Below are positions 34,337 to 47,060 of a DNA stretch of 64,000 nucleotides, piece after piece. Every line of letters begins with the position of its first letter. Within the stretch, counting starts at the first letter, position 1. Location of the stretch: the NCBI RefSeq assembly GCF_014839805.1, contig NC_051117.1, forward strand, positions 9,610,001 through 9,674,000. Reading direction: 5' to 3'. The notes beneath the pieces were generated by a model that saw only the letters and a list, made by a program, of their open reading frames with translations, searched no databases and was not told the origin of the DNA. Source of the DNA: Manduca sexta. Taxonomy: Eukaryota > Arthropoda > Insecta > Lepidoptera > Sphingidae. The translations under genes and the position numbers were made by a program.

Positions 34337-37300
34337 ATGATATCAGAGATCAAATCCAAGCAAAAGTTTTACAAATCTGTCTTATTAAATGATGTTTTAT
34401 GTAATGCCTTCTTTGACATGGGTAGCGATTGTTCGTTAATAACGAGCATATTAGCAACTCGGCTTAACTTGCAACCCTTTAATTTAAATAAATCTGTTAG
34501 TTTAGTAGGGTTCACAAAGGATTTATCTGCTCAAGTAACAAAAGCAGTCGCAGCGACTCTTAAAGTCGATTCTGTTGAATCAGTCATTATTTTATACGTT
34601 TTCGATATGCTATCTGATTGCGATATTTTGATTGGCCGGAATTTTACGGAAGACAGCAGTATAATGTATGTTCGTGTAGGCAATACTTTAACCTTTAAAC
34701 CGGTGCCAACTATGAATGTTTGTACCCTTAACGTAGAAAGAAATGTGTTTCGTGAGCATGAAGTAACATTGAGAAAAATTCTTGCAAAATACCCTCAATG
34801 TTTTTCTGACGATTTATCTTGTCTAGGCAAAACCTCGTGTGTAGAATTAGAAATACAATTGACATCCAGTAAACCCATTTGTCAGGGCCCATATAGAATG
34901 TCTGAGTCAGAAAGAGCAATCATGCGGGGAATAGTAGATGATCTTTTGAAGAATGGAATTATACAGAACAGTAACTCGCCTTACGCAAGCCCCGCTTTAT
35001 TAGTAAATAAAGCTTGTGGTACCAAAAGATTATGTGTTGACTACAGGCAATTAAATAAAATCACGGTAAAAGAGAAATATCCTATGCCTATAATAGAAGA
35101 TCTTATTGATAGATTACAGGGCTGTCGATTTTATACCTCTTTAGACCTCAAAAGTGGATACCACCAAATTTGCATCAAAGCCGAAGATGTGCACAAAACT
35201 GCGTTCATAACAAATGATGGTCATTTTGAATATTTGAGAATGCCATTTGGAGTATGTAATGGCCCGGCAGTATTCCAAAGATTAATGAACACGGTTTTGG
35301 GTAATCTTCGCTTTGGAAGAGTAATATGCTATATGGACGATTTACTTATAGCCACCAAGAGCATTGAGGAAAATATAGCTTGCTTGGAAACGGTATTAGA
35401 TATATTTGTGAAAAATGGGCTTACTATAAATTTAGACAAATGTTTCTTTTTCAAAATCGAGTAACGTTTTTAGGCTATGATATTTCCGAACAAGGCGTTC
35501 GTCCAAATTCTCGTAAGCTCGACGCTATTTCTCACTACCCAAGTCCAAAAACGGTCCACCAATTAAGACAATTTTTAGGTTTAATTAACTATTTTAGAAA
35601 ATTTATAAAAAACTGCGCTCTGCTTTGTAAACCATTAACTAGTCTGCTAAAAAAGGGAGCAATGTGGCAGTGGGGCTCTCAACAGGACCAGGCTGTCATT
35701 GATCTTAAGAATGCGTTAATTAACAGCACTGTGCTGAATGTCTTTGACCCAAAATTACCCATCAACTTATATACTGATGCAAGTCGTGATGGTATAGGAT
35801 GCATTTTAATCCAATCAGTAGATGGTGTGGAAAAGCCAGTACATTTTTACAGTCGTCAAACCAACACTGACGAAAAAAAATCACTCCTTCGAGCTAGAGC
35901 TTTTAGCGATCGTTGCAGGATTAGAAAAATTTCGACATTATTTAATAGGCACGAATTTTAAAATCATTACTGACTGCAATGCTGTACGGCACGCACTAAG
36001 CAAAAAAGAAATTATTCCACGAATTAGTAGGTGGGTATTATATACGCAAGACTTTACATTTGAAATAGTCCACAGAGCCGGGTCACAAATGCAGCATGTC
36101 GATGCGTTAAGTAGAAACCCCGTCGTTTTTGATGACGCTCCGATAACAGAAAACGTTAACACTATAACGGAAGGCGATTGGTTATTATCAGTCCAGTTAC
36201 AAGACCCTGATATCTGTAGTATCAGGGACATATTACAATCAGGTGAGGCCGAGGCAAATAAACAAATATTCAATGAGTATGAATTGTTAGGAAACAAAGT
36301 TTATCGAAGAACTGAGTTTGGGCGACGTTGGCTAGTACCCAAGCAATGTATCTGGTTCGTGATTCGAGCCAATCATGACGAGGTAGGACATTTTGCTGTT
36401 GACAAAACTGTCGAAAGAATTAAGGCAAAGTATTGGTTTCCCCGTTTAAAAAAGACTGTATCTAAATATATAAGAAATTGTCTCAATTGTATTTATTACA
36501 AGAATATTCATGGGAGAAAGCCAGGAAAACTATATCCAATTCCAAAATATGCCAGACCTTTCCATACACTCCATATTGATCATCTTGGTCCATTCGTTAC
36601 AACTACTCGTCAAAATAAATATTTGTTAGTATTAGTCGATTCGTTTACGAAATTCGTTTTTATTTCGGCCGTAAAAAACACCAAAAGTAAAATTGTAATC
36701 AATGAGTTGAATAAAATATTTAAAGTATTCGGAAATCCAAAGCGTTTAATATGTGACGCTGGTAGTGCCTTCACGTCCAGATTGTTTACTGGTTATTGCA
36801 AAGATCGAAATATAAGAGCCCACGTAATCGCTACGGCGATACCGCGGTCAAACGGACAAGTGGAGCGTTACAACCAAACAATCTTAGAAGCATTACGCAG
36901 TATGGGTGCTGACAACGAAAACAATAAATGGGACCAACTTATTACGAATATTCAGCAAGGAATAAACAGCACTATTAATAAAACCACGTCTGCCGTACCA
37001 AGCGAGGCGTTCTTCGGATATAGGATTCGAATGGATAACGATGCGCTAATTGAAGATGACAACATGGAATGTCCTGTAAACGTCACCGAATTGAGGAATG
37101 CAGTAGACACGAATATAAAGAAAAGCGCTGAAAGACAGAAGACAACTTTCGATGCTAAAAGAAAAGATGCTCCCAGTTATAAGATCGGAGACTTGATCGT
37201 GCTTAAGATTCCGAGCCACTCAAATGATGGTGAAAGCACTAAACTGATGCCCCTCTATAAAGGTCCATTCCAAGTAACGGAAGTCTTGGGCCACGATAGA

Positions 37301-37399
37301 TATCGAGTAGTGGACATGAGAGGTGCAGAAAGATCTTCCAAAAGGTATGATGGAATTACATGCGTAGAGAATATGAAGCCATGGATCCATATTGCCTAA
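34337..37399 (+). CDS. pol: Retrotransposon pol (protease, reverse transcriptase, RNase H, integrase), frame-broken
   Basis: Three overlapping frames: 34337-35464, 35380-35961 and 35822-37399. Protease: active-site loop at 34415-34426 reads DMGS, where DTGS or DSGS is usual; ILIGRNF follows. Reverse transcriptase: LCVDYRQLN, SLDLKSGYHQI, and catalytic YMDD at 35330-35341. RNase H: YTDAS, ELELLAIV, ITDCNAV and the terminal HVDALSR. Integrase: HH-CC zinc finger near 36370-36500, catalytic Asp at 36578-36580, Asp at 36755-36757 and Glu at 36863-36865 (NGQVERYNQ), then a GPF module (LYKGPFQV) near the C-terminus. The first frame change falls by a T5 run near 35445, the second at an A8 run (35873-35880). 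All catalytic residues apart from the odd protease Thr are present. Confidence 0.85.
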
Positions 37400-37847
37400 A
37401 ACCGGATGTTGTCGAAAGGTAATCAATTTTAATCGTTATGAATTCAGTGTAACCCTTTTAAATATTTAGACTGTTACAGTACAACAAACCTATGATTAAA
37501 AGGTTTAATATATCCGCTTCAAACATAATGAGGCCATGTATAGTTGTTTGGTTAGACACCCTGCAACAGGCATCCGTTGTGAACGCTGTTGTAGTACAGG
37601 CGGTGATATACAACTAGAACGATCCTGAATGAACATCGTCTAGTTAAAACCGCAGGTGATGAGTGTGTTGGCCGACGATGGGATAACACACTTTACTAAC
37701 CTCAAGCACACTACATGTGGCACGATATAACTGTTTAAATAATATATAATATTATATAGATAACTAATTCATGCATCATTACGTTTTCAGCTTCTATATT
37801 ACACCAAAACGCTGTTCGGGGACGAACGCGTAAGCAGGACGGCCGGA
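37400..37847 (+). other. Retrotransposon 3' non-coding region
   Basis: Between the integrase stop and the 3' LTR. The purine-rich stretch just before the LTR (AAGCAGGACGGCCGGA) is a weak polypurine tract. No further frame. Confidence 0.6.
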
Positions 37848-38093
37848 TGTTGTCGCACCTATCGTCTCCACTGTCAAAACTACCTTCATTTTAATATTGT
37901 ACCACCTTTTCCCTCTCCACGTGAACTGTCAAACAACATTATAAAAGAGGCAGCATTGGACGAAGAAAGAAGTTGTTCCTTAACCGTCGTAGAGTGCGGA
38001 TGTCTCAGTAAAATAGTGAATTAGTGTGATAAGTGTCTGATTATATTAAATCATATATACTACTGTGTTGGCGTATTACTACACTTCACTCAT
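37848..38093 (+). repeat. 3' LTR
   Basis: Matches the 5' LTR over its whole length with a single one-base length difference in a C run (CCC here, CCCC in the 5' copy). Confidence 0.93.
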
Positions 38094-38141
38094 AGGATAC
38101 TGCAGCGTTAAATGTGCTGTGTGAGACACTTTGTCATCGCA

Positions 38142-38172
38142 GCAGAGGTTTATTTATTCAATAAACTTCTGC
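38142..38172. other. 13-bp-stem hairpin just outside the 3' LTR
   Basis: GCAGAGGTTTATT pairs with AATAAACTTCTGC across the 5-base loop TATTC, with one G-T pair. The right arm contains AATAAA. It may be the poly(A) region of a transcript or old element that the retrotransposon split. Confidence 0.4.
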
Positions 38173-41100
38173 ATCACAATCCGTGAGAGGTTTTTATTTG
38201 AACTATTCACGCTCAGACGATGTACCGCTAATAATACATAATAATCTACTTGAAGTCAACTGGACACAATAATTTCGTTACCACAGCAATACAAGTATAC
38301 AGTGCTTGGCGGTAAGAATAACGACAAATGAATAGTACATAGCCTTCCCTCTAAGGAAATATCCGTGAACTCAAGCAGGTAATTGCAAAAATGCAACTAA
38401 ACCCACAATTTGGCGAATATCTGTAACTTATGCGTCTTATTTCTTTAAACTAAAACGCACAAAAAATATACTTTTTTGACCAGTGAATCGAGCCCAAAAT
38501 ATCACGACTCACAGCCAAAATATGTTACTACACCAATAAACCGTTATACATGACATAACACACTGATACCCGAGTTATTAAATACACTATAGGTAATGAT
38601 CCGCGCGCGTGCATATTTAACTTTTAACGAACTCATTAGGGCGGGATTACTCGGCGCGCGGCGCGACCTGTTTGTTCAGAGGTACTTACCTCTTGCAATC
38701 GCACGAATGATAAGCCAATTATAGCATGCGCGGCATGTTACAAGTTTTTATATGTGATTTCACTGTTCTTATACAGTGTTTTCGAAGCATTTTGTGTAGT
38801 TTTCTTCCTTCGCATTACTGTGCATAGGAATACTCTTGAAGTATTCCGCGTAGGAACCATATTTGTGGCGTCAGAATGTATTGTGGAGCAATTTAAATCT
38901 GTAGCATTTCATATCTTATGCCTTAATAGTCCATGTCATTACTGGGTATTACGAAATTCAACATTTAACGTGCAGCTCGGCTCCTCGCTAAGTAGTATTG
39001 AAAGTTTTGTTTTTTACAATATGTTTTAGACAGAATTAATTATCATTTTGTAACAGATCTAGCTAATAGTGTAGCATAGAGTGCCGGGTGTTCTTATACA
39101 GTAAGTACTTACGCCGGTGTAAGAAAACCATCTCTTAAATTGACGCCGGACAATACTAACAAAATCATAAAGTTAAATATGTCATTGTTTTTTATACACA
39201 TATTTAATATTATTGGGTAGATAATAATCTTTATTCGTGGTTATTAAAGTAGCAAACAATTTAATAAAGGTCCACGGCGTCAAACTCATCTGTTTTGCTC
39301 TTTATAGGCCTCCTGAAATCTTATTGACAGCGTGAAATTCTACAGCGAAACAGTTACTTAACATTGGTTTCCTATATGATAGTAACTCGATCAATCGGTT
39401 CATGCACGTTATGCAATATTTATTTTACCTTCGTTATTCATGTTTTAAAATTCAGTTTGGTGTACTATGACCAGTTGCAAAACTCTGCGAAATTGAACAA
39501 ATCCTAGAAAGTTAGTAGGTATGGTTAACTCGTGTGACAATAAACGCGCAGGCGGCGCGGCGCGGCGCAGCGCGGGCGGCATTCTGTTTATTGTACTCCC
39601 CATGCGGCTATTTGCGGTAGATATTAGCAAATTACGCATTTGTTTCTATATCCAACCTATTTTTATTAAATTTAGAATTCAATATTTGTTATAAAATAAA
39701 TGTAGCCCGCAATCAGAACATAATATAACTTAGAACCAATTTTTTTTTTGGTTATGATAATGTGTGTTCAGTATTATGTTTTATAAATATTCCACACCGT
39801 ATTTCATATTGACTTGGCTTTATTGCACTTTTACAGCAGCAGAACAGGGTGACGATGTTGATGTGTTCAAATATTTACTTATATCTCTTGGTAGTACTAA
39901 TATATTACTAATACATTTTTATAACGATATTTTATTCGGCATCTCACATAGTTACCGGAGACTGGAGGCGTGAAGTTAGCTGCCACTCACGACAGACTGC
40001 TATAGTTGGTTGACAAACAAGCTGATACCGCTACATTGCAGCGAACTTGTAAATTTGTGGCGCGAGTGTCCCATCTTTTGTCTTCATAGATCAACTGATC
40101 AATTTTAAGATAGCTGGTTTTGGTAATGTGTGTTGGTTTCCGATCTCGGATGAAATTTAACTATTTTAATAAATAACTTAAACTCTTTAAACAAAAATTG
40201 TTCAAATCACTCTTATAATTTCTAGCGCATTGGATATCGGCTGAAGTTATAATATTTAAGAACTGGTCTTTAGCATGAGACATTATTTTTGTTCGATGCA
40301 ATTGTGCCGACTACTAAGCCGCAGTATGTCTTTCGTCGTCGAGGTCAATGCAGCATATAAATCGGAAACAGCATTGATTTGTGATAGGGCGTTCTGGGAT
40401 AAGACCGCGGTTAACCATTAGGCCATCGACAAGCTTGTCATGATTCGCTTTTATTACTAATATAAAATTAGCGACGGGTTACGTGCGGGCAGCAGAGTAT
40501 ATGTTTACTTTATTTTTCTGCAGTGAAAAGCATAAATGGATTATACACATAAACCTTCTTCTTGAATCACTTTGTCCGTTCGTGAAAACCATATGAAAAC
40601 CCGTTCAGTAGTTTTTGAGTTCATTGCGTTTATACAGACATGTATTTTTATACTACATAAGGATAAAACAGAAATAATACGAAAGGGTAAAATAAGGTAG
40701 ACTGTATTTAAGAAAGATAAACACATTATCGCGAGTAATTTATTTCCGCATTAGAGTTTTGAGCCCCGACGTGGCGGCGCGCGGCGTCCCTCAGGACTGC
40801 CCAAGATTTGTTTTAATATGTCCCGATCTCGCGGCGAGATTTATTGGAGTTTACACTGTAGCTGCGGGTAGCGCGAGCCATTCGTTATATTATCAGTGTA
40901 CAGGTCCCATGTCAACTGCGGGCCGCTGCGCCGGCGGAATCTTAGAAAACCGGATCTTAAGATTCGAATATTTGGGCCTGTTCCACAAGTTTTAAGTAAA
41001 GTTTACTTGACAGTTATCGTATTACAAGGCTAATGTAGATAGTACTGGTCGGCTGTATAATAATGAATGTGACGATTAGCATGTACTCAGCAGCTGTGAA

Positions 41101-42202
41101 ACAGCCCTTAATGATTTATATTCCATTCTACCTCTTAAAAAGATTTTTTTTCCGATTTGATACCAGTGGCATTAAAAACGATAGTTGGTGTATTAAGATG
41201 ATGTCGCGCCGTGACGCACAATGTCAATAGGTGCTTGGCTATTCGTTTTGTTATATCTCATCGTAGGTGGTGAAATATGAATAGATCAAACTAAACTGTG
41301 ACTACGCCGAAATTTCGAGTGATATTTTAACAAATTCAATAGTCGACACAATGGTGCACATTTTTGGCGCACGTGAGTATTGAAACAAAAACAAATGTGA
41401 ATAAAACTAAAACACGACGCACACAATTTGGCGACAATCTGTTACAAACACGCCGCTGTTTGTATGACGAGGCGGACGCCATATTGGATAACTCGTTGTT
41501 TTCACTAGCATTTGATCGCAGCTATGCCAGCAGGACATTTTATTTTTGATAAATATAGTAAACAAATTGAAATAAAAATTAAGGTATTGGCATCCGCGTT
41601 TTGGTGGTAGCGTGTTCTTAACATCTTGCTTGTAGTTAATCTACATTTGCCATAAAAATAGACACTGATGGTTAAACAAGACAAGCTAGTATCAAATGAT
41701 AGTAGTGACCTTAAAAGCTGAGGGATCGTGTCGCGTGGTGGTGTTAATTAGAGAGGAACATCGCAGCTCGCAGCTCGGAGCGGCACATGACGCCGGCGGC
41801 GCGACGACAAGTGTCGCCGCCCGCCGGGCACGCGACACACGACACGCGACACGCGTTACAACAGCGCCGTGCGTCTACACAGTCAACAACATAACAGTAC
41901 ACACACACACAACAACACACAATATGACGCTCTCTAACTCGCGCTTAACAAAGTAATGCAATTTAATTAATTGGTTTCTCAAGACACAGGCTCAGCCTAA
42001 TTTGAGAACCTCTAGTAATATTTTTTTTGTACTCTTCTTATTTTTAAATAAAAGTTTTTTCATTACTTTTCATTTTTTCAGTACTTCCACGTTGTATCAA
42101 GAGGCTGCAACTATTTATTTATTTTGCTTGGTATTATTTATAATCGTAACAGTTTTTAGGTATTCGTCGTAAAATAATCTTATTCTTTATCTTATATTAC
42201 GC
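38173..42202. other. Intergenic with GC-rich islands
   Basis: Alternating AT-rich DNA and short islands rich in GCGC/GGCG words, at 38600-38670, 39540-39600, 40765-40940 and 41745-41870. The last island has repeated CGCGACAC words. No splice-bounded exon or protein-like frame that I trust; possibly regulatory DNA. Confidence 0.4.
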
Positions 42203-42455
42203 GTAATATTATAAATGCGAAAGTTTGTGAAAATCTTTGGATGTTTGTTTATATGCTACAAGTAATTGCAGAAACAGCTAAATGGATTTTGATGAAATTC
42301 GATATACCAGTGGACCATTTCCTGGATTGACACATGGGAAATAATAGTTTTTTATAATTTGATTGTGTAGAAATATGACGTCGGCATCGTATATTTTAAG
42401 GTCATTGGTAGCGAGAAAGGATTTTTACCCGGACGTAACCGCGAATAAAACCTAG
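42203..42455 (+). mobile_element. Helitron-like element, short type
   Basis: Starts near TAATATTATAAATGCGAAAG, carries 'TGGATTTTGATGAAATTCG', and ends ACCGCGAATAAAACCTAG before T. CTAG plus host T and the TATTATAAATGCGAAAG start recur in the 44223 copy. Confidence 0.55.
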
Positions 42456-42939
42456 TTATTTAATAATTATTGTGTATGCCTAATTGAATACGTCTTACTT
42501 TGATAAAGTTCAATACGTTTATGGGAAAACTTTTTGCTTGCAAGATGATATACATTGTTATACTATATTTCCTTGTGGAGAAAGTTTTCGATGACTAGTG
42601 ACAATATTTATAGAGTGACACAATTTAAGGATCGTCAAGAAAAAGACCTATTTTTATTTTAAAATTCGGCATTAAGTAATGATGCTTCCCGTGGATGGTT
42701 ACGGACAGCTGCTGTTATAAATACTATCAAACTGCCTACATCCTTGGTTACCACCTCGATAAAAATAATGAGAACTACATCTCACAAATATATTACGATG
42801 GAGAAAGACAAAAATGCAGAAGCCGCAGCAATCATTCCTAGCGGTAAATCTTAACATCTTGATTAAAGCTAATGAGTTTCTTTTGACATCAGTTGATAAC
42901 AAAACCACATATCTCGCCTTTAACCTTGAACAGGTAGGT

Positions 42940-43165
42940 AGAAGAACAACCGGGGCATCCAATTTTCGCCAAGTGTGGTCCATCTCATGGTGCGGTAAGG
43001 GGGCGAGCCTAACGCAATATCGAGTACAAATTCCAGACTCCAGGCTGATACGCAATAGACTAACCCGATATGACTTTGTTTACCCGGGATTCGAACCTAG
43101 GATCTCAAAGCGGTGTCGTACCGCGCACACAGTAAAACTATGTTATCAAGGCAGCCATATCAGTT
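42940..43165 (-). repeat. SINE family B, minus strand
   Basis: Minus strand: GGCTGCCTTGATAACATAGT head (decayed A box), B box GGTTCGAATCC (about 43090-43100), then CGTATCAGCCTGGAGTCTGG and the body as at 27665. Confidence 0.7.
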
Positions 43166-44222
43166 GATGCTTGATTGATAGTAAACCATCAAACACATCA
43201 TTAGGTGTAAATAGAAAGTGAATAATTGGTAATTTGCGGCTAGTTTTATGTGTCGTTATCTTAATGAGCAGATACCGGTCGAGTGAGAGTGTAGAGGCGG
43301 GCGGCGCGGGCGACGCGGCGGGGCGCTGTGAGTGTAGCGCGACGATAACACACACCCGCTAATGAGGGTTTAATGTCGCGCTCATTATGTGAGTTATTGC
43401 CGCGACGGATAACTGCCAATTTGCTAACAAAAAACTCGCGTCCGCCTGCTGCTTGAATATGAAGCTCGGAATAAAACGGAGGTGCTTTTAATGTTTTGTC
43501 AATGCTCAAAGTTCCAAAATTTAATACGTTATGCGATCTCTTGTGATTATCATCATCATCGGCAGCATGAAATCCAACAAAACATAGGTCTTTTCTAAAG
43601 ATTTCGAGATGGATCTGTGAAATGTGGCCTGAATCCAGCATCTTCCTATAACTATTATCAAGTTTTCTGTTTACTTTACAGGAGGGTGCCCAACGGTGTG
43701 CTTGCCGACACGTGGTGTCCACTCCAAAAAAAAGTTCTCGATTTCGTGTAGGTAATACCTTTTTGTCAATCCATCTGCCGTGACATCAAATAAAAAGTGA
43801 AAAAGCGAGCGAAAGATATGAGACTTTTCGTATAGAGAAATGAACGAGGAAGATTCCACTGTAAATCTAATTATTGTGATCGCAACTATTGAATGCAATC
43901 GGACGCTAAATAATCGCAGATTTTTGTGAGACTAACATTTGAAGTCTTAACGAGTATTGAGTAATCGGACCTACATTTCTGTTGGCACATTAACTATGCG
44001 CATGTTAGTAAGTTATCCATACATCCGCAATCAGATTGGCGGCGTTCGGTGAGTGAGTCGACACGACACACGCACTATAATGTGGCACGACGCACTAATG
44101 TGGCACGATTTGGTAAATATAATGAAGTGCATAGGGATGTAATACTATTAATATACGTGATAGAATATAATTATCCGGAAAAAAATATAGAAATCTGAGA
44201 GTAAGTCTGTTTTTAGTAATCT
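43166..44222. other. Intergenic with a GC-rich island
   Basis: An island at about 43275-43420 (GGCGGGCGGCGCGGGCGACG) is followed by CGCTAATGAGGGTTTAATG, a homeodomain-like pair of TAAT cores. Overlapping minus-strand frames here look compositional rather than coding. Confidence 0.35.
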
Positions 44223-44343
44223 TGCTTATATTATAAATGAGAAAGTTTGTATAAGTGTGTGGATGCCTACCTTATTACAGGGAAAGGACAATAGGACTTT
44301 AAGTGAAGGAATATTGACAGGCGGAGTCGTGAGGATCATCTAG
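44223..44343 (+). mobile_element. Helitron-like remnant
   Basis: TTATATTATAAATGAGAAAG at the left and AGGCGGAGTCGTGAGGATCATCTAG with host T at the right (last bases 44319-44343). Internally deleted relative to 42203. Confidence 0.5.
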
Positions 44344-46520
44344 TTAATAATAACTCGATACCGTTATTTTATTCATCCAGTAATTATTTTGCTCGGTAAT
44401 ATGAAGCAAACTAAGTATAGTATTCTTAAACAACAATCTTTTGTTTTAAAAAATATGTGACGGTGAATTTGATTAATTTACTTTATATCTATTTATCTAC
44501 GAGACGATTTACGAACGGGAATTCCCGTTTGGAAATACGATTCGTGATCCTTGAGGGTTGAATAGGAGGAAACTTAAATCCCTGTATGAATAGAATATGA
44601 ACAAAGTCAAGGAAATACTTATTATTAGCTTAAAGTCTGGGAACAAATAATGGAGGATTTTTCTCAACGAAGCTTTTGTGACAGGAACTTCGAGAACATT
44701 TATAAAATCCTGTTATGACATGGGAAAAACACAGTCGGTAAAATATGACCTCTGCCTACTCTTAAGAGGCAAAAAGAAGTGCTGTATGGTAAGAAGAAGT
44801 ACTGTCACATATAGTTGTCCTATTGTCATTAGTGGCGAAATTAATTTATGCCTTAAATAACAACAACAAAAATAACAATACACTACATTTAGAACATAGC
44901 TTAATAATATTATCGCGAATGTCATCGAACCGGAATCGGTCAAATCAGCTAACTAGCGGCACTTGTTGTGGCGGGTGTACACTGGCGGCGCTGATTCGTC
45001 GTGCGTGTATACCGGGACGCGCGTGTTTGCCCGGCTGATTGCCGCCGCGTCGAATGCGTCTATCGTAATGAGCTGTTTATATGGGCCTCTACCAACACGC
45101 AATCACATTACATGGGTACATTAAATCTGTATACATTGCTGGTTCTATACGCGGATGTAAAAATATATTTCATAGAGTTGCGTCAATGTATTCCATCCAA
45201 TGTTTTATTGTAGTCTGTCGTGTCGGTCCGTGGTGCTGATGACAGTGTTATGAGCGGGCACGCGCCGGCTGTAAAAAATCCCGCGCTGTTTGCATCCAGG
45301 CTAGGCGGATAACATCTCGAATAATGTATAAATAAATACACTTGGAGAGGTTTTGTTTGCCGCCGAATTTAATCATTACTCGAGCAGCGACGCGGAGTGC
45401 TTTATGCATTACGGTTTGTGTGTCGTTTATAATAACCAGTGTTTGGTTTTATTAGTTCATAATATACTTAATTATTTAAATAAGGATATTAATATGACTA
45501 TATGTAGCATTAATTGTTTTTGTGTGCTTGTATCAACGATAGATCATTTTTGAGGTTACAATAGAGAATTAGTATTGATTAATGATCCAGTATTCAATAA
45601 ATAGTCCAGTGTCGTAAAAAATATTCAATTTCGTATTTTTATTTTATACCTATATGCTTCTAGCTTCAGTACTCAGTAGCTTAATAATAGGTACCAGTAC
45701 CCATAAACGTAATAGGTATGAGTTACCTGTTACATGAATTCATCTAATCAATTCTACGGCCAAAACAAGTTTTACTTCATAATTCAACAAACAGGCGAAA
45801 CAAAGCCGCTGGTGTTTTAATACTCGGCTTCGGTTATGATAAGCCGTCACTTGATTAGCCTTAATATCTTTGTTATTGCTTATGTAATATTAAAAAAATA
45901 ACTATTCTACTTGTGTTAGGTTAGGTGTTAACATTTTACAATTTGGTATTTAAACAGGTTCTCTTTTATATTATTTCCTTTTTCTATATTAAAAAATATT
46001 CGACAAAACACAGCTCCAATTTTAGAATATGCAGATAAAATCTTTAATTTTGTCCCTTCGTTTGAATATTTTCTAAAAACTCGATCTACAAACGGACCTT
46101 CGCAATATTGTAATACGAGGAGCGTGGGGACGGTGAGGATGCCCCCAATATTACCCAATTCGGATGTCTGCGATGTGCTAATTGTTTTTATAATTCAGTG
46201 GGAAGTAGCAGCGACAAGTTAGCGGGAGTGAGACGCTGTACTCGGAGGCGTCGGGTTTGCTTCCGCTATCAAAGTTACTTGTGTTGTGTTAACTATCGCA
46301 CGTTTACATCATGAAGAATAATATTTGAACGACACTAGCTGGATGCTTGAGATTCTACATTACATTTTAAGGATATGTGAAGTGAGCCACTTGGAATTAG
46401 TGTACCGTGGTGGACAAATACCTTAATTGCTTCATTAGTAGTTGGTACATAGTATTACAAATTAGAAAAATGACGAAGTATAAAAAAAGATCGAACAGAG
46501 TGGGTTACGAGAAGAGAGAT
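44344..46520. other. Intergenic with GC-rich islands
   Basis: GC-richer patches at 44940-45060, 45215-45300 and 46190-46260 in AT-rich DNA. No supported gene. Confidence 0.4.
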
Positions 46521-47060
46521 GATAATACTATTATATAAAGCTGAAGAGTTTGTTTGTTTCGACGCGCTAATCTCAGGGACTACTTGTTTGAATTGAAAAG
46601 TCTTTTAGTGTTGGATAGCCCGTTTATCGAGGAATGCCTGTAATAATATATATAACATCACGCTATGACAAATAGGAGCGGAGCACTAATGAAAAATGTT
46701 GCAAAAATGGCGAGTTTATTCCTTTTGACAGCTTTCGGTGCGTGCGCTGCGTAAGCGGTTAAAGGTCTGCAAAAAATATGTATGACGGTATTGTCTTCTA
46801 TCAAAAGATCTAAAAATATATATTATTATAAAACAAAGTTCCCCGCCGCAACTGTCTGCCTGTCGGATCGGGACAAACTCAAAAAATACGCAACGGATTT
46901 CGATGAAATTTTTTATGGAGATAATTTGAGACCCAGAGCTGGCAATAGACAACTTCCTGTCCAGGCAAAATATAAAGCTGAACTTAAAAGACTTTAAAAG
47001 ACTTTAACTTAAAAGGAAGAAAAACTTTTTTAAGCGGGTGGAGCTACGAGAAAAAACTAG
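46521..47060 (+). mobile_element. Helitron-like element with one core unit
   Basis: Starts ATACTATTATATAAAGCTG (the leading TC has decayed), holds one ~122-bp core unit and the long right arm, and ends GAAAAAACTAG at 47060. The 3' hairpin is partly decayed (GCGGGTGGAGCTACG). Confidence 0.65.

Larger units (their letters stand above)
33102..38093 (+). mobile_element. Full-length Ty3/gypsy LTR retrotransposon (4,992 bp), very recent insertion
   Basis: Two LTRs of 247 and 246 bp (33102-33348 and 37848-38093) are identical except for one C in a C run. A 5-bp target duplication AGGAT flanks the element (33097-33101 and 38094-38098). Inside are a gag with CCHC knuckles and a pol in the order protease, reverse transcriptase, RNase H, integrase, which defines Ty3/gypsy; the order rules out copia and BEL is excluded by the RT and LTR layout less firmly. 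There is no envelope-like frame: only about 450 bases of non-coding DNA lie between integrase and the 3' LTR. Reading frames are broken several times (see gag and pol). Confidence 0.93.

Noticed and set aside
37400..37847. Envelope gene making the element an errantivirus
   Set aside because: Only about 450 bases lie after integrase and no frame with a signal peptide or membrane segment is present.
43083..43150. tRNA gene on the minus strand (B box GGTTCGAATCC present)
   Set aside because: No closed acceptor stem, a decayed A box, and a SINE body attached; it is a tRNA-derived SINE head. The same holds for 27840-27901, 20165-20250 and 63366-63441.
46782..46997. 71-residue frame rich in charged residues
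   Set aside because: It lies inside the Helitron-like element and translates its right arm; the same sequence is non-coding in the other copies.
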